From positions 62,001-126,000 of the forward strand of contig NZ_BPLZ01000005.1 of assembly GCF_019656335.1 (NCBI RefSeq): DNA of 64,000 nucleotides, written 5' to 3'. Made by a program: the position numbers and the translations under genes. The stretch is from Pseudomonas sp. NCCP-436. Lineage in GTDB: Bacteria > Pseudomonadota > Gammaproteobacteria > Pseudomonadales > Pseudomonadaceae. Of the stretch, positions 26,858 through 35,602 are shown one piece after another (the stretch's first letter is position 1; every line of letters begins with the position of its first letter). The notes under the pieces were generated by a model. It had not been told where the DNA came from and made no database searches. It was given only the letters and a program-made list of their open reading frames with translations.

Positions 26858-29800
26858 TCAAGCGCTCAGGGCCAGATCCATTAGTTCGCGACTGGCTACG
26901 GCATACATGGCATAGTCGTTGCCGATAGCAGAGCGAAGCTCGGCCAGCATGGTCTTCCAGCGGCCCACCAGACGTTGGTGCTGCTCCAACCAAAGCGCCA
27001 CACGAGCCTTCACCTCCTGTGGTTCATCGGCCATCTGCAACACCGAAACAGTGATCGCTCGTTGCTGCCAGTCCAGGTCGTCGCGGAAGGCTTCGCGAGC
27101 CAGCGCCTGCCAGTTGCTCTCTACACTAAGGCTGGCAATCTGCTGCAGGTACCAACCCAGATCCAGCGCATCGCCAACAGCGAAGTAGACACCAGCCACC
27201 TCACCGGCATCCCGCCCGGTGACATCCGCCGCCTCGATGATCGGCAACAGCGTGTAGAGATGCCCGGTACCGGCCACCACACGGGCCAGGGCGTCCGGTA
27301 CACCAGCCTCGACGAGGCCCTGATAACGCTCAAGCCACTGTTCACGCGCCGGCCCTTCAAGCAACTCATCGAGACGACCGATGAGAGCCTCGATACGCGG
27401 AGCAAAATGCGCCACGTCATGCGCGGCGTCCAACTCGTTGCGATGATTGCGCAGGAACCAGCGCGTGGCACGACGCCCCAGTTGCATCAACTCATCCATC
27501 AGTTGCAGTTGCAGGTCGGCCGGCACCTGATAATCCAGTGCCTCGATCTGCTCCCACCAGTACGGCAGACGGAACAGGTCACGCACGATCACATAGGCAC
27601 CAGCGACATTAGCCGCACTCACGCCGGTAGTTTCCTTGAGGCGCTGCACAAAGGTGATACCCATGTGGTTAACCAGGTCGTTGGCGATCTGCGTGCTGAT
27701 AATTTCGCGCTTGAGGCGGTGGCGACGCATAACCTCACCGAAGCGCTCTGTCAGCACATCCGGGAAGGCCGTTTCCATCTCGCGTGCCAGGTAGTCGTCG
27801 TCCGGCACGCGGGACTTGAGCAGCGACTCCTTGAGATCGATCTTGCTGTAGGAAATCAGCACCGCCAGCTCTGGCCGGGTCAGACCGCGACCATTGGCAC
27901 TCCGCTCGTTGAGCGCCTCATCGGAAGGCAGGAACTCCAGAGCCCGATCCAGCTTGCCGGCACTCTCCAGAGCATTCATCAGACGCTTGTACTCGCCGAT
28001 GTTTTCGCACGCATATCGCTCGGCCAGAGACAGGGCCTGGGTCTGCTTGTAGTTGTTGCGTAGCACCAGCGTGGCGACTGCGTCGGTCATCTCGGCCAGC
28101 AACTTGTTGCGCTGTTTCTCTGTCATGTCGCCGGCGGCAACGCTTTCCCCCAGCAGGATCTTGATGTTCACCTCATGGTCCGAGCAGTCGACACCACCGG
28201 CATTGTCAATGAAGTCGGTATTGCTCGCCCCGCCATTGAGGCAATACTCGACCCGGCCCAGTTGAGTCATGCCCAGATTACCGCCCTCACCCACTACCTT
28301 GGCACGCAGCTCGCAGCCATCGACCCGCAGTCCATCGTTAGCCTTGTCACCAACGTCAGCGTGGCTCTCCCGACTGGATTTCACGTAGGTGCCGATACCG
28401 CCGTTCCAGATCAGATCCACCGGTGCCTTGAGCAAGGCATTGAGCAGTTCGTTGGGAGCCAGTCTATCTGCGCAGATGTCGAAACGCGCCTTCATCTGCG
28501 GAGTGATGGCAATACTTTTGGCACTGCGCAGGAATACACCACCACCCTCAGAGATCAGCGAAGCATCATAGTCAGCCCAGCTTGAGCGCGGCAGCTCGAA
28601 CAGCCGCTTGCGCTCGACATAGCTTCTGGCCGGATCCGGATTAGGATCGATGAAAATGTGCAGATGGTTGAAGGCTGCCACCAGTTGCAGACTCTGCGAC
28701 TGCAGCAGGCCGTTGCCGAACACATCGCCGGCCATGTCACCAATGCCGATGACCGTGACATTGTCCTGCTGCACATCTATCCCGCGCTCGCGGAAATGAC
28801 GCTGCACGCTAACCCAGCCCCCCCTGGCGGTGATCCCCATCCCCTTGTGGTCGTAACCGGCCGAGCCGCCGGAGGCAAAGGCATCCCCCAGCCAGAAGCC
28901 ATACTCGGCGGCAATACCATTGGCGATATCAGAGAAGGTAGCGGTGCCCTTGTCCGCAGCCACAACCAGATAGGGGTCGTCACCGTCGTGGCGTACCACA
29001 CCGGCTGGCGGAACCACCTGGCCATCGCGCAGGTTGTCGGTGATGTCCAGCAGGCCGGAAATGAAGATGCGGTAGCAGGCGATACCCTCAGCCATCACCT
29101 CGTCACGACTGCCACCAAGCGGCAACCAGCGCGGTACGAAGCCGCCCTTGGCGCCCATGGGCACGATCACGGCGTTCTTCACCTGCTGCGCCTTGACCAG
29201 GCCAAGCACCTCGGTACGGAAGTCCTCTTCGCGATCGGACCAGCGCAGACCGCCACGGGCCACGTCACCAAAGCGCAGATGAACGCCCTCGACCCGTGGA
29301 CTGTAGACAAATATTTCAAACTTAGGCACTGGTCGAGGAATTTCCGGAATCAGTCGCGGGCTGAGTTTGAAGCTGAAATAACTGCGGGCTTGCCCCTTGT
29401 CATCCAGCTGGTAGAAGTTGGTTCGTAAAGTTGCCTTGATCAGGTCGAGGTAGCGCCGCAGGATACGGTCCTCGTTGAGCACCGCGACGTTGTCCAGCTC
29501 GGCCAGAATGGCCTGTTCGAGTTTCTGCTGTTTGTCTTCCAGATCCTCTGCGGTGAGCTTGCGCGCCAGGTAGAAACGAATCCGGAACAGACGCACCAGC
29601 TCCTTGGCAATTTCCGGGTGGTTGATCAGAGTGGCAGCGATATAGCTGAGGTCAAAACCCAGGCGGATTTGCTTGAGGTAATGGGCATAGGCACGCAACA
29701 GTGCCACCTCACGCCAGGGCATCGCGGCCGTCAGTACCAGACGGTTGAAGGCATCGTTCTCGGCATCGCCGCTGACGATATGAATGAAGGCATCCTGCAG

Positions 29801-31699
29801 CGTGTCATTGAGTTGCTGGATGTCGACAGCCAGACCTTCGGCATAGGTGAAGGCGAAGTCGTGGATCCAGAACTCACGGCCGTCGGCGCGATGCAACCGG
29901 TAGGGAAACTCGCCGAGCACACGCAGACCAAGGTTTTCCAGGATCGGCAGCACGTCTGACAATGGCAATGGCGTGTCCGCATGGTAGAGCTTGCAATGCA
30001 GCTGCCGCCCACCCTGGGCCAGCGGCTGATAAAAACTCATCACCAGCGGTCGCTCGGCACCCAGGCTGAGCAGATGCTGCATGTCCACCACCGCCGAGTG
30101 CGGCGCAAAGCGCTCGCGGTAACCGGCCGGGAAACCGTCCGGGAACTCGCTCAGCACGCGGGTGCCCTGGGCCTCGCCGAGGCTTTCCACCATTAGAGTG
30201 AAATAGTCGTCCTTCCATGAGCGACAGGCCTGGATGACTTCCTTCTCCAGCAACAGCGGATCTATCTGCACCCTGTTCTTCGCATCAACACGGAGGATGA
30301 ACTGCACCCGGGCCAGTACCGACTCGGAGAAGAAGGTCCAGAATTCGCAATCGGTTGCCTGCAGGCGATCCATCAACACCTGCTGTATCTTCAGTCGTGT
30401 CTCGGTGGAGTAAACGTCGCGCGGCACGTAAACCAGGCAGTAACAGAAGCGGCCGTAAGGATCACGGCGCAGGAACATGCGGATCTTGTTGCGCTCCTGA
30501 ATCTGCACGATGGCCATGGCAGTGGCGAACAGGTCGTCTACCGAGGTCTGGAACAGATCGTCACGGGGCAACACCTCGAGCACCTGAGCCAGTTCCTTGC
30601 CCAGATGCGCACTGCTGTCAAAGCCGGCGCGTTGCTTGATCTCATCCACCTTGCAACGGATATAGGGAATGTTCCAGACGCTCTCGGCGTACACCGAGGA
30701 GGTGTACAACCCCATGAAACGGCATTCGCGCAGCAGGTTGCCCTGAGCGTCAAGCTGGCGGATGGATACGAAATCGGGATAAGCCGGCCGGTGCACCCGG
30801 CTGGGTACCGCAGCCTTGGCAAACGACAACAGCTGCGGCTCAAGCAGATAGGCCACGGCTTCCGGCTCGATGTGCAGCTCCTCGGCACTGAGCCCGGTGC
30901 GCAGGCGCCGCGACAACCCGAGCAGGGAGCTCTCGTCGTAGAGCATGCTGCCACCATCGGCATTTTCGGCCACGATGAACTCTTCGTAGCCGAGGAAGGT
31001 GAAGTGGTTGTCCAGCAACCAGCTCAGGAAAGCCTTGATTTCCTCGATCTCGGCCCTATCCGCCTGGACACCGGCCTGATCGAGCCAGCCCAGCAGATCA
31101 CGGGCCTTGTCCTTCATTGGCAGGAAGTCAGCCACGACCAGCCGTACATCGCTGAAGACATCCTCAATGGCCCGCTCCAGCGCGCGCAGATCACTGCTGC
31201 TGCCACAGCGGTCGATCTCCAGGAACATCAGCGCTTCCTGCAGGATACCCTCGCCCTGACTACCCTTGGGCAGGATTTCCAGCAGCCCGCCACTGGCGTC
31301 GCGACGCACGCTGAATACGCTGTTCTGCAGGGTGTGGATACTGAAGCCTCGGCGATTGAGCTCCATGCGCACCGAGTCGACCAGAAACGGTATGTCGCCG
31401 TGGAGTATCTCTACCGCCGTGTGGGTCGACTGCCAGCCATGCTTCTCGTAGTCCGGGTTGAACGCGCGCACTTGCGGCTGTGACTGATCAAAACGTCCCA
31501 GCAGTCGCCAGGCGGACAAGGTGCAGCCGATCAGGTCGGACATGCGTCGCTGAATCAGCTCCTCGAGCGCGACAATGCCGAAGAACTGTTCCGCGAACAA
31601 CGCTACCTGCGGCAGCGCCTGATCACTGACATGCTGAGCCAGGGCCGCTTGCAGTTGATGCTGGAAGTCAGCTTTGCTGGCCGCTGTAAAGAAAGCCAT
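26858..31699 (-). CDS. gdhB: NAD-specific glutamate dehydrogenase (L-180 class)
   Basis: A 1613-residue enzyme of the giant NAD-dependent class that oxidises glutamate to 2-oxoglutarate in catabolism. The N-terminal third is regulatory. The catalytic part carries VHLRFGDVARGGLRWSDREE, VIVPMGAKGGFVPRWLP with the substrate-binding Lys, the AADKGTATFSDIANGIAAEY stretch and FASGGSAGYDHKGMGITARG. The nucleotide region reads VTVIGIGDMAGDVFGNGLLQ. I choose the ATG at 31699 (MAFFTAASKADFQHQLQAAL) because AAGGAG precedes it; an ATG 13 codons upstream lacks support. It is monocistronic, with its own terminator. In Pseudomonas this class is tied to arginine/glutamate use and is allosterically controlled. 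Confidence 0.96.
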   Translation of the reverse strand: MAFFTAASKADFQHQLQAALAQHVSDQALPQVALFAEQFFGIVALEELIQRRMSDLIGCTLSAWRLLGRFDQSQPQVRAFNPDYEKHGWQSTHTAVEILHGDIPFLVDSVRMELNRRGFSIHTLQNSVFSVRRDASGGLLEILPKGSQGEGILQEALMFLEIDRCGSSSDLRALERAIEDVFSDVRLVVADFLPMKDKARDLLGWLDQAGVQADRAEIEEIKAFLSWLLDNHFTFLGYEEFIVAENADGGSMLYDESSLLGLSRRLRTGLSAEELHIEPEAVAYLLEPQLLSFAKAAVPSRVHRPAYPDFVSIRQLDAQGNLLRECRFMGLYTSSVYAESVWNIPYIRCKVDEIKQRAGFDSSAHLGKELAQVLEVLPRDDLFQTSVDDLFATAMAIVQIQERNKIRMFLRRDPYGRFCYCLVYVPRDVYSTETRLKIQQVLMDRLQATDCEFWTFFSESVLARVQFILRVDAKNRVQIDPLLLEKEVIQACRSWKDDYFTLMVESLGEAQGTRVLSEFPDGFPAGYRERFAPHSAVVDMQHLLSLGAERPLVMSFYQPLAQGGRQLHCKLYHADTPLPLSDVLPILENLGLRVLGEFPYRLHRADGREFWIHDFAFTYAEGLAVDIQQLNDTLQDAFIHIVSGDAENDAFNRLVLTAAMPWREVALLRAYAHYLKQIRLGFDLSYIAATLINHPEIAKELVRLFRIRFYLARKLTAEDLEDKQQKLEQAILAELDNVAVLNEDRILRRYLDLIKATLRTNFYQLDDKGQARSYFSFKLSPRLIPEIPRPVPKFEIFVYSPRVEGVHLRFGDVARGGLRWSDREEDFRTEVLGLVKAQQVKNAVIVPMGAKGGFVPRWLPLGGSRDEVMAEGIACYRIFISGLLDITDNLRDGQVVPPAGVVRHDGDDPYLVVAADKGTATFSDIANGIAAEYGFWLGDAFASGGSAGYDHKGMGITARGGWVSVQRHFRERGIDVQQDNVTVIGIGDMAGDVFGNGLLQSQSLQLVAAFNHLHIFIDPNPDPARSYVERKRLFELPRSSWADYDASLISEGGGVFLRSAKSIAITPQMKARFDICADRLAPNELLNALLKAPVDLIWNGGIGTYVKSSRESHADVGDKANDGLRVDGCELRAKVVGEGGNLGMTQLGRVEYCLNGGASNTDFIDNAGGVDCSDHEVNIKILLGESVAAGDMTEKQRNKLLAEMTDAVATLVLRNNYKQTQALSLAERYACENIGEYKRLMNALESAGKLDRALEFLPSDEALNERSANGRGLTRPELAVLISYSKIDLKESLLKSRVPDDDYLAREMETAFPDVLTERFGEVMRRHRLKREIISTQIANDLVNHMGITFVQRLKETTGVSAANVAGAYVIVRDLFRLPYWWEQIEALDYQVPADLQLQLMDELMQLGRRATRWFLRNHRNELDAAHDVAHFAPRIEALIGRLDELLEGPAREQWLERYQGLVEAGVPDALARVVAGTGHLYTLLPIIEAADVTGRDAGEVAGVYFAVGDALDLGWYLQQIASLSVESNWQALAREAFRDDLDWQQRAITVSVLQMADEPQEVKARVALWLEQHQRLVGRWKTMLAELRSAIGNDYAMYAVASRELMDLALSA

Positions 31700-32153
31700 G
31701 GTAATGCTCCTTTGGCTATTGGTTCGACAGGAGGGCAATCACGCCCTGATCACACCGTCGTCCCATTGTTTCAACCTTAGTCCACGGAGCGCCGGTGGCT
31801 CCGGCAACCGGAACTGAACCGCAACAAGGAATGGCGACCGATCAGTCACGTCTGGAAATTCAGCTTAACGAGGGTGCCCGGGCAGCCGCTTGCGATGCTG
31901 CGACATTTTCGTTCAAGGGCGTACCCTGCCCGCTCCTGCACAAGAACAAAATCGGGTCATTAATCAGGCTTGAGTGATCCAGCAGCCTGGCCTGCAACAC
32001 AGAGGCTAGCTCCAGCTACCGGCACAGACTGATATCCAGTTCATCTCCAGCCACCGGATACATGGCGAGCGGGACGGCAAATGCATTAAAGTCGGCCCTC
32101 AGCACAGCAGGCGGCGCACAGCGCCCGCCCATTGCCACCATAAGAGCCCGACG
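31700..32153. other. Divergent promoter region gdhB / MoxR operon
   Basis: About 450 bases between two divergent starts. One open frame of 60 codons (31795-31977, plus) has no ribosome site and no resemblance to known proteins, so I do not call it. I could not pick convincing -35/-10 pairs by eye and found no large repeat. Confidence 0.5.
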
Positions 32154-33113
32154 ATGGAACACCGTGACGCCCTGGTTGCCCTGCGACAATTTCTTTCCAG
32201 CCAGATCCTTGGCCAGGATCGACTGATCGACCGCCTGCTGATAGCGCTGCTGGCCGACGGCCACCTGCTGGTCGAAGGCGCTCCCGGACTGGCCAAAACC
32301 AAAGCGATCAAGGAGCTGGCCGAAGGCATCGAAGGCGAGTTTCACCGCATCCAGTTCACCCCGGATCTGCTTCCGGCCGACATCACCGGCACCGAGATCT
32401 ACCGTCCGGAAACCGGCAGCTTCGTGTTCCAGCAGGGACCGATCTTCCACAACCTGGTACTGGCCGACGAAATCAACCGCGCCCCGGCCAAGGTGCAGTC
32501 GGCGCTGCTCGAGGCAATGGCCGAGCGTCAGGTCAGCGTCGGCCGCTCGACCTATGACCTGTCGCCGCTGTTTCTGGTGATGGCGACGCAAAACCCCATC
32601 GAACAGGAGGGCACCTATCCGCTGCCAGAAGCTCAGCTCGACCGTTTTTTGATGCACGTGAAGATCGGTTTTCCCGACGCCAGCGTGGAACGCAAGATCC
32701 TCGCCCAGGCCCGTGGCGATGCGCTCAACGGCGAGGCCAAGCCAGAACGGCGAGTCAGCCAGCAGGCGATCTTCGCCGCCCGCAAGGAAATCCTTGGTCT
32801 GTACATGGCCGATGCTGTGGAGGAATACCTGGTTCAGCTGGTGATGGCCAGCCGCACTCCCGCCAAGTTCGATGCCGAGCTGGCCGAATGGATTGCCTAT
32901 GGCACCAGCCCACGCGGCTCCATCGCCCTCGACCGCTGTGCACGGGCTCACGCCTGGCTGGCCGGTCGCGACTTCGTCAGCCCAGAAGACATTCAGGCGG
33001 TGCTGTTTGACGTCCTGCGCCACCGCATCATTCTCTCGTTCGAGGCCGAAGCCTCAGGCGTGGATCAGGATCGCGTGATCCAACGCATCCTCGACGTGGT
33101 CGCGGTGGCCTGA
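32154..33113 (+). CDS. MoxR-family AAA+ ATPase
   Basis: A 319-residue cytoplasmic AAA+ chaperone of the MoxR family, thought to help assemble or activate partner proteins that carry VWA domains. Walker A is GAPGLAKTK (residues 42-50), Walker B is LVLADEINRAP, and sensor 1 is in LVMATQNPIEQEGTYPLPEA. The arginine-finger region LDRFLMHVKIGFP follows. It heads a six-gene operon with a DUF58 protein, a DUF4381 protein, two VWA proteins and a BatD protein, the arrangement expected for its partners. Confidence 0.95.
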   Translation: MEHRDALVALRQFLSSQILGQDRLIDRLLIALLADGHLLVEGAPGLAKTKAIKELAEGIEGEFHRIQFTPDLLPADITGTEIYRPETGSFVFQQGPIFHNLVLADEINRAPAKVQSALLEAMAERQVSVGRSTYDLSPLFLVMATQNPIEQEGTYPLPEAQLDRFLMHVKIGFPDASVERKILAQARGDALNGEAKPERRVSQQAIFAARKEILGLYMADAVEEYLVQLVMASRTPAKFDAELAEWIAYGTSPRGSIALDRCARAHAWLAGRDFVSPEDIQAVLFDVLRHRIILSFEAEASGVDQDRVIQRILDVVAVA

Positions 33114-33169
33114 ATGGATAGCCTCGCCATCAGCTCACCAGCCCGGCTGCGGGCCCTACACTGAGTCTC

Positions 33170-34111
33170 ATGCCGATCCGCGACTCCGCCCTGCAGGTCA
33201 GCCTTGGCGAGCTGATCGAGATGCGCAATAAGGTACGTGAAATACCGCTGTTCTCCACTCCGGCGCGGCGCAGTCTGCTGATCGGATTGCACCATTCGCG
33301 TTTGCGTGGCCGAGGCGTGGATTTCGACCAGGTTCGCGTCTACCAGCCGGGCGACGACGTGCGCACTATCGACTGGCGGGTTACCGCACGCACCCAGGAA
33401 CCCCATACCAAGCTGTTCCACGAAGAGCGCGAACGACCGATCTTCATCATCGCGGAACAGAGTCAGCGCCTGTTCTTTGGCTCCGAGCGCTGCTTCAAGT
33501 CGGTTCTGGCCGCCCGTGCAGCCGCGCTGGTGGGCTGGGCCGCGCTGGAGCACAACGACCGCATCGGCGGTCTGATATTCGGCGACAGCGAATATCACGA
33601 GGTCAAACCCCGACGCAGTCGACAGAGCCTGCTGCAGTTGCTCAGCCTGCTGGCCCGCGCCAATCAGGCGCTAGCCCCGGATGCGCCACCATGCCCGTCA
33701 CGTGACACCTTCGGCTTGGCTTTGCGCCGGGCGCGCGAAGTGTTGCGTCCCGGCAGCCTGGCGGTAGTGCTGTGTGATGGACGAGCGCTCAGCGATAACA
33801 CCGAGCAGCAACTGAGCCTACTGGCGCGCCATACGGATCTGCTGCTGCTGCCGCTGGTTGATCCACTTGACCAAGCGTTGCCGGCTGCCGGCCTGCTGCG
33901 CTTCACCCAGAACGGCAGCGAACTGGAACTCGATAGCCACGATGGCGAACTGCGCCAGCGCTACCGGACTCTGGCCGAAGAACGCAGCCAGCGCTGGCAG
34001 CGCCTGGCGCAGAAACTTGGCGTGCCGCTGCTGCCGCTGAATACCCGGTTCGAACTGGTAGCACAACTGCAGGAGCAACTCGGCGCCCCGAGGACAAGGA
34101 GCATGCCATGA
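33170..34111 (+). CDS. DUF58 protein of the MoxR/Bat operon
   Basis: A 313-residue cytoplasmic protein. The DUF58 core reads RGRGVDFDQVRVYQPGDDVR followed by TIDWRVTARTQEPHTKLFHE, both strongly conserved in the family. A VWA-like fold follows (LAVVLCDGRALSDNTEQQL). The stop overlaps the next start as ATGA. DUF58 proteins accompany MoxR ATPases and membrane VWA proteins and are presumed adaptors; no direct activity is known. Confidence 0.93.
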   Translation: MPIRDSALQVSLGELIEMRNKVREIPLFSTPARRSLLIGLHHSRLRGRGVDFDQVRVYQPGDDVRTIDWRVTARTQEPHTKLFHEERERPIFIIAEQSQRLFFGSERCFKSVLAARAAALVGWAALEHNDRIGGLIFGDSEYHEVKPRRSRQSLLQLLSLLARANQALAPDAPPCPSRDTFGLALRRAREVLRPGSLAVVLCDGRALSDNTEQQLSLLARHTDLLLLPLVDPLDQALPAAGLLRFTQNGSELELDSHDGELRQRYRTLAEERSQRWQRLAQKLGVPLLPLNTRFELVAQLQEQLGAPRTRSMP

Positions 34112-34602
34112 ACCCGCTAGACCAATTGCTGCCGCTTATCGATCCACAACCCATACCCTGGTGGCCGCCAGCTCCAGGCTGGTGGCTACTGGCGCTGATC
34201 TTGCCATTAATGGGCTGGGGCCTGTGGCGGCTGGCAAGGTACTGGCGCAACAGGCCACGCCGAGCACCCCGGGAACAGGCACTAGACTCTCTGCGCCTGG
34301 CTGCACTGGACGAGCTCGCACAATTGTCCAAGCCCTATGACGGTGCCGCCGCAGGCCCCTGGCTGCAGCAGCTCAATGGCCTTCTCAAGCGTCTGTGCCG
34401 CCAGCGCTACCCGGATGCTGGCAGCCATGTGCTGAGCAACCGCGCCTGGCTGGCATTTCTCGACAGCCGCTGCCCGGCCGCCGGCCTGACTCGCTGGATG
34501 GTGCTGGTAGAAGGGGCTTACCGTCCCCACTGCATTCTCAGCGACAAGGCTGTCGACGAGCTCGAGCAGGCGGTCGCCACCTGGATCCGCAAGCATGTTT
34601 GA
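34108..34602 (+). CDS. DUF4381 membrane protein
   Basis: A 164-residue protein with one membrane helix near residues 25-45 (WWLLALILPLMGWGLWRLAR) and a cytoplasmic C-terminal domain including YDGAAAGPWLQQLNGLLKRL. The start overlaps the DUF58 stop (ATGA) and its end overlaps the next gene by 8 bases. The family is confined to this operon type; the function is unknown. Confidence 0.9.
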   Translation: MNPLDQLLPLIDPQPIPWWPPAPGWWLLALILPLMGWGLWRLARYWRNRPRRAPREQALDSLRLAALDELAQLSKPYDGAAAGPWLQQLNGLLKRLCRQRYPDAGSHVLSNRAWLAFLDSRCPAAGLTRWMVLVEGAYRPHCILSDKAVDELEQAVATWIRKHV

Positions 34603-35602
34603 GTTCGCCTGGCCATGGATTTTCCTGCTCGCGCCGTTGCCCTGGCTACTGCGCATACTGCTGCCGCCGGCGGATAGCGGAGATGCAGCACTACGCGTCA
34701 GCTTTCTCGACGAACTGCAACAGGTCAGCGGCCGCCGGGCCCGCGCGACACTACCGGACTGGCGCAGACAGGCTCCGCTGGTGCTGCTCTGGCTCCTGCT
34801 GCTGACAGCTGCCGCGCGCCCGCAATGGGTTGGCGAGCCACTGCCATTGCCAGCCAGCGGTCGCGACCTGCTGCTGGCTGTGGATGTCTCTGGCTCGATG
34901 GAGTACGCCGACATGCATTGGGATGACGAACCGCTCAGTCGTCTTGAACTGGTCAAGCGCCTGTTCGGCGACTTTATCGAGAACCGCCGTGGCGACCGTG
35001 TCGGCCTGATTCTTTTCGGCAGTCAGGCCTACCTGCAGGCTCCACTGACCTTTGACCGGCATACTGTGCGCACCTGGCTGGATGAGGCGCTAATCGGCAT
35101 TGCCGGCAAAAACACCGCCATTGGCGATGCCATCGGCCTGGCCCTCAAGCGCCTACGCCAGCGCCCGGCGCAGAGCCGCGTACTGGTCCTTATAACTGAC
35201 GGCGCCAACAACGGCGGGGAGATCGACCCGCTGCTCGCCGCGCAGCTGGCAGCCGACGAACAGGTACGCATCTACACCATCGGCATCGGTGCCGACCCTC
35301 AACAGATCGGTGTTTTCAGCGCCCTGGGGCTGGGGGTCGGCCTGGAACTGGATGAGCCGACGCTCCGCCAGATTGCAGAGATAACCGGCGGCGAATACTT
35401 CCGAGCACGCAGCCAGGACGAATTGCATCAGATTCAGCGCAGCCTGGATCGCCTTGAACCCGTGGCCCAACAGTACGCTCTGGCGCGTCCGGCCAAGACG
35501 CTATATGCCTGGCCACTGGCCCTTGCGATATTCGGCTCGCTAGTGCTGAGCGCCCATACCTTGTGGCCGACAATCGGCCCATCACTGTGGAGGCGCCCAT
35601 GA
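34595..35602 (+). CDS. VWA domain protein (BatA-like)
   Basis: A 335-residue inner-membrane protein with membrane segments near the N-terminus (FAWPWIFLLAPLPWLLRILL), at about residues 60-75 and near the C-terminus. The VWA domain has an intact MIDAS: DVSGSMEYAD (about residues 94-103) and ITDGANNGGEID, so it should bind a divalent metal and a partner. The end overlaps the next gene as ATGA. It is a likely client of the MoxR ATPase. Confidence 0.93.
   Translation: MFEFAWPWIFLLAPLPWLLRILLPPADSGDAALRVSFLDELQQVSGRRARATLPDWRRQAPLVLLWLLLLTAAARPQWVGEPLPLPASGRDLLLAVDVSGSMEYADMHWDDEPLSRLELVKRLFGDFIENRRGDRVGLILFGSQAYLQAPLTFDRHTVRTWLDEALIGIAGKNTAIGDAIGLALKRLRQRPAQSRVLVLITDGANNGGEIDPLLAAQLAADEQVRIYTIGIGADPQQIGVFSALGLGVGLELDEPTLRQIAEITGGEYFRARSQDELHQIQRSLDRLEPVAQQYALARPAKTLYAWPLALAIFGSLVLSAHTLWPTIGPSLWRRP

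Noticed and set aside
31795..31977. 60-codon frame between gdhB and the MoxR gene
   Set aside because: No ribosome site, no resemblance, low credibility in a divergent promoter region.
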